Assembly: GCF_029029525.1 (NCBI RefSeq)
Contig: NZ_JAKJSC010000004.1
Location: 124,001-188,000, forward strand
Reading direction: 5' to 3'
Origin: Labilibaculum sp. DW002
GTDB taxonomy: Bacteria; Bacteroidota; Bacteroidia; Bacteroidales; Marinifilaceae
DNA: 64,000 bases
Under the pieces are notes generated by a model, which was given only the letters and a program-made list of their open reading frames with translations, had not been told where the DNA came from and made no database searches. Of this stretch, positions 19,156 through 26,571 are shown one piece after another (position 1 is the stretch's first letter; each line of letters starts with the position of its first letter). The position numbers and the translations under genes are program-made.

Positions 19156-20730
19156 TTAAAATTCCAATTCCATTGCAAAATCAACCGGAACTTTCTTTCC
19201 TCTTTGCGCACCTGGTTTCCAGTTTTCCATCTCGTGTGCTATGGTTTTAGCGGCCTTGGCAACAAGATCATTGTCTTTGTTTAGTATTTGAATGTTAGTT
19301 ACTTCTCCTTTATTAGTAATAGTAAAACCAACTGTAGCCTTACCGCTTAGTTTTTTACCAAACGTACTTTTAAATTCAGATGTTTTCTTTTTAACATACT
19401 GTCCTAAACCATATCTTCCGTTCGGATAATGAGGTATCTCTTCAACAATAAAAAACACAGGCTTGTCTGAATTAGACATTTCAGGTACTGGTGGTGGAGG
19501 CGGAGGAGGTACATCTCCATCTAAATACATCGATTTACTACCGATGCTAATAACCCCTTTTTGCAATTTAAAATTGAAATGTACTTTTTTGTCAGAAGGG
19601 TTTATTTTCTCAACAATGGTTTTGTAACCTACATAAGAAATTACAAGAGCCATTTTTTCTGATTTTGGAACATTCAATTCAAAAGTACCATCTTTATCAA
19701 CAACAGTACCGGTTGTAGAACCTTTTAGTATAATTGAAGTTCCTGGCATATTAATACCATCTTCGTTGATCACCTTACCAGTAATTAATATGTTGTCAGC
19801 GTTATTTATAGAGCTAACAAGAGCTTCTGATTTAATAATTTTAGTTTCTTGTTTGTAATCTGGTTCAGCAAAAGCAACCAGAAGAATTGCCAGTACAGGG
19901 ATTCCCCACATCATTCGAAACAATTTTCGTTTCGCTGTTTTCTCTTTTGTCATCATTTTGAATCGGGTTGGGCCGAGGGATGAACTAAAGTGATTGGCTA
20001 AACCAATTACTTGTGTCCCCATTAGCCGGTTAATTAATAACGCCTGATACCTGACAGGTGAATGGCCCCGGGTTAATACACCTTCGTCGGCCAGGTATTC
20101 ATGGTTTTGTTTAATAGCTCGTTCAAATAACCAAATAAATGGATTGAACCAGAAAAACACTGTTAACAGTTCTATGATGAACAGATCGATCCAATGACGC
20201 TCGTGAATGTGCACCTTTTCATGAGTTAAAATGTCATCTATTTCGTTCTGTTTAAAATATTCAGGATTGATTAATATGCGATTGAAAAACGAAAAAGGTG
20301 AGTTAAAAACCTTGTTCTCGTGAATCAAGCAATCGTTAATTTTTTTAGGCTTTGAATTGCTTATAATTAGTATTGGTTTTCTGCATTGTATAAGGATGCG
20401 AAGCAATACCAAAGAAGCTCCTGTCAAGTAAATTAGAAATAAAATACTTGTTAAGGATATGCTTTCTTTAATGCTATTGGAATTCGTTTTTTCAATATTG
20501 TGATTAAAAATACCAGTGAATTCTGCGACAGTTTCGTTCGCAGTTGCCTGCACATTTACTTGATATTGAACAGGAATAGCAGCGATAACAAGTGATGTCA
20601 TCAAACTAAGCAATAAGAAGTAGCGATTGGCCTTAAAGTGAGTGCTTTCACGTAAAAGAAACCAATACAGTGCATACAACACGATTAAGCTTACCGATGC
20701 TCGAAATAATAATTCAAATAATGCTTCCAT
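19156..20730 (-). CDS. M56 (BlaR1-like) metallopeptidase with carboxypeptidase-regulatory-like and TonB C-terminal domain
   Basis: A 524-residue membrane sensor or protease homologous to the one at 9750-11993 but with a single TonB C-terminal domain. N-terminal helices lie at about residues 5-20, 37-55 and 95-112. The zinc motif is HEKVH (in ILTHEKVHIHERHW) with downstream HEYLADEG, and another helix is near residue 270. After it come a CarboxypepD_reg-like domain (GKVINEDGINMPGTSIIL), a short polyproline linker (seven Pro followed by VPEM) and the TonB domain ending with WKPGAQRGKKVPVDF. It lies 2 bp downstream of blaI and should transmit an envelope signal to that repressor. Confidence 0.88.
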   Translation of the reverse strand: MEALFELLFRASVSLIVLYALYWFLLRESTHFKANRYFLLLSLMTSLVIAAIPVQYQVNVQATANETVAEFTGIFNHNIEKTNSNSIKESISLTSILFLIYLTGASLVLLRILIQCRKPILIISNSKPKKINDCLIHENKVFNSPFSFFNRILINPEYFKQNEIDDILTHEKVHIHERHWIDLFIIELLTVFFWFNPFIWLFERAIKQNHEYLADEGVLTRGHSPVRYQALLINRLMGTQVIGLANHFSSSLGPTRFKMMTKEKTAKRKLFRMMWGIPVLAILLVAFAEPDYKQETKIIKSEALVSSINNADNILITGKVINEDGINMPGTSIILKGSTTGTVVDKDGTFELNVPKSEKMALVISYVGYKTIVEKINPSDKKVHFNFKLQKGVISIGSKSMYLDGDVPPPPPPPVPEMSNSDKPVFFIVEEIPHYPNGRYGLGQYVKKKTSEFKSTFGKKLSGKATVGFTITNKGEVTNIQILNKDNDLVAKAAKTIAHEMENWKPGAQRGKKVPVDFAMELEF

Positions 20731-20732
20731 AA

Positions 20733-21122
20733 TTATTCCATTTGTTCTTTATCTTTCTTCATTTCCTTTTCGGCTTCCTTCATTATTTTTTCCAAATCAG
20801 AAATATCCATATCGTTTTCTTTTGCAAAGAAACTAGCCATTTTAGGAAAGGAACCGTTAAAGTAGTTTCCTAATAGAGAGGTAAACTGAAATTTAGTATA
20901 CTCAGCTTTACTGATTGTCGGCGTAAATAATTTTGTATTGCCAATTTTACGATGCGAAACAAAGCCTTTTTTTTCTAGTACGCTTAATACGGTAGCAATA
21001 GTTGTATAGGCAGGTTTCGATCCTTCAAATTGTTCAAGTACATCCTTAACAATAGCTTCACGCAATTTCCAGATAATTTGCATGATTTGTTCTTCTGCTT
21101 TTGTTAGTGATTTTAAGTCCAT
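20733..21122 (-). CDS. BlaI/MecI family transcriptional repressor (second copy)
   Basis: A 129-residue winged-helix repressor (SLTKAEEQIMQIIWKL, KPAYTTIATVLSVLEKKGFV) closely related to the one at 9376. It pairs with the M56 gene 2 bp downstream. Three dyads of the form TACTA-N6-TAGTA lie directly upstream (21145-21214). One of them differs from a dyad of the first locus by a single base, so the two repressors may bind each other's promoters. Confidence 0.92.
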   Translation of the reverse strand: MDLKSLTKAEEQIMQIIWKLREAIVKDVLEQFEGSKPAYTTIATVLSVLEKKGFVSHRKIGNTKLFTPTISKAEYTKFQFTSLLGNYFNGSFPKMASFFAKENDMDISDLEKIMKEAEKEMKKDKEQME

Positions 21123-21144
21123 AGAGTTTTTGATTTTAATTGTA

Positions 21145-21214
21145 TACTACAAATATAGTAGACTTATTTTAAAATCCTACTATGTTTGTAGTAATAAATA
21201 CTATAAATATAGTA
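21145..21214. promoter_or_regulatory. Triple BlaI-type operator upstream of the second blaI-M56 pair
   Basis: Three 16-bp dyads TACTA-N6-TAGTA are present: TACTACAAATATAGTA (21145-21160), TACTATGTTTGTAGTA (21178-21193) and TACTATAAATATAGTA (21199-21214). The second differs at one base from TACTAAGTTTGTAGTA at 9335 in the other locus. Confidence 0.85.
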
Positions 21215-21328
21215 GTAGTATTGATAAGCCCAGTAAAAGCGTATGTTTTTATTTTAAATTAAGCATTAAAGTAATCTTAATAAGTAATCTATTTATGAAT
21301 TATTACAATAATAAGCGAATTTTGATCA

Positions 21329-21360
21329 AAAAAAGGATACCTAAATGGTATCCTTTTTTA
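21329..21360. terminator. Terminator of the FKBP gene
   Basis: A perfect stem AAAAGGATACC/GGTATCCTTTT with a 5-nt loop and T runs on both sides. On the minus strand it follows the FKBP stop and isolates that gene from the blaI operon. Confidence 0.88.
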
Positions 21361-21375
21361 TTGTTAAATATTTTT

Positions 21376-22203
21376 TTACTTTTTACTCTTATCAAGGACT
21401 TCTACTAAATTGATATCGAATATTAGCGTTTCGTTTGGTCCAATTTTGTCACCACTACCTCTTTCACCATACGCCAATTCTGACGGAATGAATAATCTCC
21501 ATTCTGAACCTTCTGGCATTATTTGGAGAGCTTCAGTCCAACCTTTTATTACTCGATTTACAGCAAAAGAAGTTGTGTCTCCACGTTCTTTCGAGCTATC
21601 GAAAACTGTTTTGTCCAATAAAGTTCCATGATATACACATTTCACCCAATCGGTATTGGCAGCAATTTTACCATTTCCTTCTTTTATAATTTTGTATTGC
21701 AGTCCACTTTCAGTTTCCTTAATTCCTTTATGTTTTTTATTTTCTGTAAGGAAGTTTTTACCTTTTAGTAGATTGGATTTTCCAATTTCCTTTTGCAAGG
21801 AATCTTTTATCGCCTTTTGCTGCTTAAAAATTTTTCTCAAATAGATATCTGCATTTGTTTCAGAAAAATAAGACTTACCATAGGCTAACTCATTTACAAA
21901 TCCTTTGTAAAAAGCATCTTCATTAAACCCGTTGAACTGTTTGATTCTAATATCAGAATATTTTTCTGTTAGTTGTGTTTTTGCCATAATTTTGGCAAAA
22001 TTAACAAAGGTCATTGAATCCATTAGGAATGGTACCTGTTCGAAAGTCTTCTTAAAATTATTGGCTTCAATATAACCCAAGGCATAGCTAACACTATCAA
22101 TACTCGATTTAAAATCCATCTTACCTGATCTTGGTACTTTTCTACAAGCACTAAAACTGACAATAGCAGCTAAAAAAGCGCAAATAATACTACTTCTTCT
22201 CAT
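21376..22203 (-). CDS. FKBP-type peptidyl-prolyl isomerase, lipoprotein
   Basis: A 275-residue envelope PPIase. The signal sequence ends in a lipobox (VSFSACRK, lipidated Cys about residue 20). Residues ~35-150 match the helical N-terminal dimerisation domain of Mip/FkpA-type FKBPs (SYALGYIEANNF). The C-terminal ~110 residues are the FKBP domain, with VKCVYHGTLLDKTVFDSS, the GWTEALQIMPEGSEW segment and IPSELAYGERG. It would assist folding of exported proteins. Monocistronic, with its own terminator. Confidence 0.92.
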   Translation of the reverse strand: MRRSSIICAFLAAIVSFSACRKVPRSGKMDFKSSIDSVSYALGYIEANNFKKTFEQVPFLMDSMTFVNFAKIMAKTQLTEKYSDIRIKQFNGFNEDAFYKGFVNELAYGKSYFSETNADIYLRKIFKQQKAIKDSLQKEIGKSNLLKGKNFLTENKKHKGIKETESGLQYKIIKEGNGKIAANTDWVKCVYHGTLLDKTVFDSSKERGDTTSFAVNRVIKGWTEALQIMPEGSEWRLFIPSELAYGERGSGDKIGPNETLIFDINLVEVLDKSKK

Positions 22204-22419
22204 TTGATAAATAGTCTTTTTGAGGTTATTAATCTATTTTTTATCAAAAGCGAATTTACAATATTGTAGGAAAAAGTAAAAATGCTTAGTTCGGTAATCC
22301 TTGTTTATAGTTTGAACCTAATCTATATAATAGTTTTTAAGAGTTATTAGAGTAACCCTTAAGCTTTGTTTTTCGTTATCTATTTAAATAAATAACGATG
22401 ATTCCTTAAATGCTTTACA

Positions 22420-24462
22420 ATGAAATATTTTATCTTAATTCTTTTCATTCTCCTTTCGAATGTATCATTCTCCCAAATCAATGTTGATAGTTTAGAAAGT
22501 ATACTTCTTTTAAAACAAGGATTGGAGAAAGCTAGAATATTAAATAATTTATCTCATTCTTATTGGAATTCTAATCCTGAAAAGGGATTAGAATATGCAA
22601 ATGCGGCTTACGAAATTGCTCTAAAGAAGGGTAGTAAAAGTGATATGGCAAAAGCAATGCAAAATTTAGGAATTAATTATTGGGCGGAAGGGGAATCAGA
22701 TAAAGCTCTTGAATATTTTGAAAAAACATTGCCTTTGTATGTGGAACTTAATGATTTTCATGGTCAAGCATCCGTATTGGTAAACTTTGGAGTGGTTTAT
22801 AAAAATTTATCTGATTTCGATAATTCTTTAAAACACTATATTAAATCATTGGAAATATGTGAGAAACACAATTTCACTAAAATGAAGAGGAAAACGCTTG
22901 GCAATGCTAGTTTAGTTTACCTTGCGCTTAATAATTACGAGAAGGCTTCTAGTTATATTCAGGAAGCAATATCATTAGGTAAGGAATTAAAAGATGATGA
23001 AGTTCTTTCTGCTCATCTAAATACCTTAGGGCAAATTTACGAGGCTAAGAAAGATTATATAAATGCTCAAGTTTATTATCAGAAAGCTTTAAAAAATAAC
23101 ATCAAACAGAATAATCAATATGGAGCTACAATTTGTTTGTATAATATTGGAAATGCAAAATATTACCTGAAAGAGTATGATGAGGCCAAGAAGTATTTTC
23201 AAGAGTCTCTTTCTTTGAGTCAGAAAATAAATGATCAAATTGGCGTATTGTTTGCGAATAAGAGTATTGGACTTCTTTATGCTGTTCAGGAAAAATACAA
23301 TGTAGCCTTATTTTACTATGCAAAAGCATTAGATTTAGCTACAACATTGAATTCAAGGGAGCAAAAATTGGAAATTTATAAGAATTACTCCGATGTATAC
23401 AAATCGCTTGGTAATTATGAAAAAGCTTTAGAATATTTTGCTCAATCCTCGTCTTTAAATGATAGTATTTACAATGAAAAAAGCTCTCGCCAAATTGCTG
23501 AAATGCAAACGAAATATGAAAGTGTAAAAAAGGAAAAGGAAAATCAATTGCTTCGAAAAAATAGTGAGCTTCAAACTTTAGCAATTACCAAACAGACCAA
23601 TTTAAGAAATTCAGTTATTGTATTATTGATTTTGGTGACATTGGTTGTGCTTATTTTAGTTAATCGAAATAAATTAAAGCAAGAGGCAAATTCGGTGCTT
23701 TCTCTCAAGAATAAGTTAATTGAAGAGCAAAAAGCAGAGCTTATTCATAAGAATGAAGAACTTCAGAAGCTAAATGCCATGAAGGATAAGTTTTTTAAAA
23801 TAATTTCTCACGATTTAAAGGGGCCATTTAATAGTATTATTGGTTTTACAGAATTATTAAAGGAAGATTATGATTCTCTGGATGATATCGCTAGAATTGA
23901 TATGATCGAAGATATTGATAAGTCATCTCAATATGCCTACGAATTATTGAGTAATCTTCTTACCTGGGCACAAACGCAAACAGGTGATATTGCGATGGAC
24001 AAAAAAGCTCTTAACTTAAGAGAATTGGTTACTAAAAGCATCGCATTGTATGGTTTAAATGCGACTAGAAAAAACATTGATATTGAAATAAATGTTGCAG
24101 ATTACATTACACTTTTAGTTGATAAAAATACTTCCATGATTGTTATTGGAAATATTGTAAATAATGCCATTAAATTTACTCCGAATGGAGGTTTGATATC
24201 TATAAATGTATCCGATAAGGAAGACTATATTAACTTGCATATTGTTGATACAGGTCTAGGGATGCCACCAGAAGTTTTAAAAAAACTTTTTAGAATAGAT
24301 GAAACGGTAACAAGTGAAGGAACCAATAATGAAAAAGGAACTGGCTTGGGTTTAATTCTATGTAAAGAATTTGCAGAAAAGAATGGTGGACATATTGATG
24401 TGAATAGTAATTTTGGAAAAGGAAGTGAATTTATTGTAACGCTTCCTAAAAAACTGCTTTAG
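22420..24462 (+). CDS. TPR-containing sensor histidine kinase
   Basis: A 680-residue sensor. A signal peptide (MKYFILILFILLSNVSFS) is followed by about eight periplasmic TPRs (residues ~35-365), a transmembrane helix near residues 395-415 (SVIVLLILVTLVVLILV) and a coiled-coil linker. The kinase core has the H box with His464 (IISHDLKGPFN), N box NIVNNAIKFTPN, DTGLGM and GTGLGL. It is a common Bacteroidota architecture. No response regulator is adjacent, so it is an orphan kinase; its signal and partner are unknown. Confidence 0.92.
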   Translation: MKYFILILFILLSNVSFSQINVDSLESILLLKQGLEKARILNNLSHSYWNSNPEKGLEYANAAYEIALKKGSKSDMAKAMQNLGINYWAEGESDKALEYFEKTLPLYVELNDFHGQASVLVNFGVVYKNLSDFDNSLKHYIKSLEICEKHNFTKMKRKTLGNASLVYLALNNYEKASSYIQEAISLGKELKDDEVLSAHLNTLGQIYEAKKDYINAQVYYQKALKNNIKQNNQYGATICLYNIGNAKYYLKEYDEAKKYFQESLSLSQKINDQIGVLFANKSIGLLYAVQEKYNVALFYYAKALDLATTLNSREQKLEIYKNYSDVYKSLGNYEKALEYFAQSSSLNDSIYNEKSSRQIAEMQTKYESVKKEKENQLLRKNSELQTLAITKQTNLRNSVIVLLILVTLVVLILVNRNKLKQEANSVLSLKNKLIEEQKAELIHKNEELQKLNAMKDKFFKIISHDLKGPFNSIIGFTELLKEDYDSLDDIARIDMIEDIDKSSQYAYELLSNLLTWAQTQTGDIAMDKKALNLRELVTKSIALYGLNATRKNIDIEINVADYITLLVDKNTSMIVIGNIVNNAIKFTPNGGLISINVSDKEDYINLHIVDTGLGMPPEVLKKLFRIDETVTSEGTNNEKGTGLGLILCKEFAEKNGGHIDVNSNFGKGSEFIVTLPKKLL

Positions 24463-24557
24463 TATTTATCTTTTCCTATTATCTTTAAAACACTCAATAA
24501 ATGATTCTTTCAAAAAGGAAGGAAAAAGTTATTGGTAACTTTGAAGAAGTATATGTC

Positions 24558-24992
24558 ATGAGTATTTTACACCAACCAATAATTGTAGAACAAAAATTTA
24601 ACAAGACCAGAGAGCAGGTTTGGAGTGCCATTACAGAGTTGCCTCAAATGCAAAAATGGTTTTTCGAGAATATCCCAGAATTTTTGGCGGAAGAAGGGTT
24701 TGAGACCAGGTTTAATGTAGATGCTGGTGAAAGACAATTTATGCACCTATGGAAAATTACAGAAGTTATTCCATTGCAAAAAATTGTATACGACTGGAGA
24801 TACGATAAATTAAGTGGGAGAGGAATAGTTAGTTTTGAATTGTTTACGGAAGGAGAACAAATTCTACTTCGTTTAACAAATTTTGGACTAGAAACCTTTC
24901 CAAAGGATATTCCTGAATTTTCCAGAGATTCTTGCACGGGAGGTTGGCAGTATTTTATTAATCAAAGGTTAAACGATTATTTGAATCAATAA
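24558..24992 (+). CDS. SRPBCC (AHSA1/Aha1-type) domain protein
   Basis: A 144-residue single-domain START/SRPBCC protein. I chose the ATG at 24558 (MSILHQPIIVEQKF) because the fold begins right there; an in-frame ATG at 24501 would add 19 unrelated residues. Family features are the N-terminal strand with IIVEQKFNKTREQVWSAIT and the C-terminal helix GGWQYFINQRLNDYL. Proteins of this group bind small hydrophobic ligands. The stop codon overlaps the next start by one base (TAATG), so it belongs to a three-gene operon with the LAS peptidase and the GNAT enzyme. Confidence 0.8.
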   Translation: MSILHQPIIVEQKFNKTREQVWSAITELPQMQKWFFENIPEFLAEEGFETRFNVDAGERQFMHLWKITEVIPLQKIVYDWRYDKLSGRGIVSFELFTEGEQILLRLTNFGLETFPKDIPEFSRDSCTGGWQYFINQRLNDYLNQ

Positions 24993-25798
24993 TGAGTCAA
25001 TTTATAAAGTATTCTTGGAATATTCTACTTGTTATCATTTTAACTGCATTAACTCAGGTTGGCGGAATTGTATATTTGATCAGTATCGTTTTATCTAATT
25101 GGATACGATACCAAATGCGTGGTAAATTAGCTTTGGTATTTACAATTTTATATCTGATATGCACTTTTCTGATTGTACCTCTGACCTCACCTTGGTTTGG
25201 AAGACAAAAAATTGATAACAATTCTTATTTGAAGCCAGCAAATTATCTAACGGTTTTATTAAATCGGAACTATGTAACAAATGAGACAAATGTATTTTTA
25301 CAGGAGACCTCAAATCAGTTAATGAGTGAGAAACCTGAAATTCAAATTCGATATTTAGATGCCTGCTTTCCCTTTATTAAAGGGTTTCCGCTATTGCCAC
25401 ATTTAAGCCACAATGATGGTCGTAATATAGACTTTAGTTTAGTGTACGAGGATGAAACAGGCATAATTTCGAATAAGGGAAAGTCTTTGAGTGGTTATGG
25501 TGTTTTTGAAGATGCTCGTGAAGATGAATTCAATCAATGTAAAGATTGTTTAGAGAAGGGATATTTTCAATACGATTACCCCAAGTATCTAACTTTGGGA
25601 AGTATTAATTCTGATTTGCGATTTTCGGAAACAGGAACAAAAGAATTGATTAAGGTCTTCTTAAGTCATAAAAACCTTACCAAATTATTTATTGAACCAC
25701 ATTTAAAGCATAGGCTAAACCTTACTGATAAGAGGGTTCGATTCCATGGTTGCGGTGCAGTTCGACACGATGACCACATTCACATTCAAATTAAATAA
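24992..25798 (+). CDS. Membrane-anchored LAS-superfamily (M15/M74-like) metallopeptidase, putative
   Basis: A 268-residue protein with two N-terminal hydrophobic segments (about residues 10-33 and 46-66) and a periplasmic domain. Two motifs fit the LAS (lysostaphin/D-Ala-D-Ala/sonic hedgehog) zinc site: LSHNDGRNIDFSL, an H-x6-D like the SxHxxGxAxD motif of D,D-peptidases, and DDHIHIQ, the H-x-H. A conserved acidic residue would be required nearby. The likely substrate is a peptidoglycan peptide, but this is inferred from motifs only and the overall sequence is divergent. Four Cys, two in a NQCKDCLE segment, are unusual for an exported domain. Confidence 0.6.
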   Translation: MSQFIKYSWNILLVIILTALTQVGGIVYLISIVLSNWIRYQMRGKLALVFTILYLICTFLIVPLTSPWFGRQKIDNNSYLKPANYLTVLLNRNYVTNETNVFLQETSNQLMSEKPEIQIRYLDACFPFIKGFPLLPHLSHNDGRNIDFSLVYEDETGIISNKGKSLSGYGVFEDAREDEFNQCKDCLEKGYFQYDYPKYLTLGSINSDLRFSETGTKELIKVFLSHKNLTKLFIEPHLKHRLNLTDKRVRFHGCGAVRHDDHIHIQIK

Positions 25799-25800
25799 AT

Positions 25801-26253
25801 ATGATTCAGTTGAAGCGAACTAACTCTGATAATAAGTATTTTATAGAATTAGTGGAAATTCTTGATGCAGATTTGAAAATAAGAGATGGAGAGGATCATT
25901 CTTTTTATTCTCAATTCAATAAAATTGATCACATTAAATATGTTGTTATCGCATATGAGTGTGGTAAACCTGTTGGTTGTGGCGCAATAAAAGAGTATGC
26001 TCATAATGTGATGGAAATTAAACGCATGTTTGTGTTGCCTGAGACTAGAGGAAAGGGAGTTGCCTCAAAAGTTTTGATGGAATTGGAAAAATGGACATGT
26101 GAACTATCTTTTAGCAAGTGCATTTTGGAAACCGGAGTAAAACAACCAGAAGCTATTGGATTATATTATAAAAGTGGCTACCAATTAATACCTAATTATG
26201 GACAATATGCTGGAGTTGATACAAGTGTTTGTTTTGAGAAGCATATGATTTAA
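25801..26253 (+). CDS. GNAT family N-acetyltransferase
   Basis: A 150-residue cytoplasmic acetyltransferase. The acetyl-CoA loop is visible as RMFVLPETRGKGVASKVL (motif A, R/Q-x-x-G-x-G/A), followed by motif B in LETGVKQPEAIGLYYKSGY. It lies 2 bp after the LAS-peptidase-like gene and is the last gene of that operon. Substrate unknown. Confidence 0.88.
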   Translation: MIQLKRTNSDNKYFIELVEILDADLKIRDGEDHSFYSQFNKIDHIKYVVIAYECGKPVGCGAIKEYAHNVMEIKRMFVLPETRGKGVASKVLMELEKWTCELSFSKCILETGVKQPEAIGLYYKSGYQLIPNYGQYAGVDTSVCFEKHMI

Positions 26254-26310
26254 TTACCTCTTTGTCAGTAAAACCCAAATTATACTGAAACCATCATTGA
26301 TACTGCTTTT

Positions 26311-26350
26311 TTTGGTCATATTATGCTCCATTTTGGTCATTTTGTGCTAG
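26311..26350. promoter_or_regulatory. Direct-repeat operator upstream of the PUL regulator
   Basis: Two direct repeats, TTGGTCATATTATGCTC (from 26312) and TTGGTCATTTTGTGCTA (from 26333), are exactly 21 bp apart. The same pair with the same spacing occurs upstream of susC at 29300-29334. Two half-sites 21 bp apart suit an AraC-type DNA-binding domain such as the one encoded at 26572. The rest of the 318-bp gap (26254-26571) shows no gene. Confidence 0.75.
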
Positions 26351-26571
26351 TCGTGAATTCTTATTTTTCTTTGCTTTACTAACAAGATAGATTAGATCGA
26401 ATATTATATTACTTGCATTTTTTTTGCAATATTTAGTAAATGTAAATAATGCATTAAAATATTTGTAAATGGTTTTTCAAGTTAGATATGAAACAGGAGT
26501 GGCTCATACATTGTGGGAGATTGGGAGCCTCTCTTGTTTTTCTTATCTTTATAATTCAAGAAAAGAATAGG

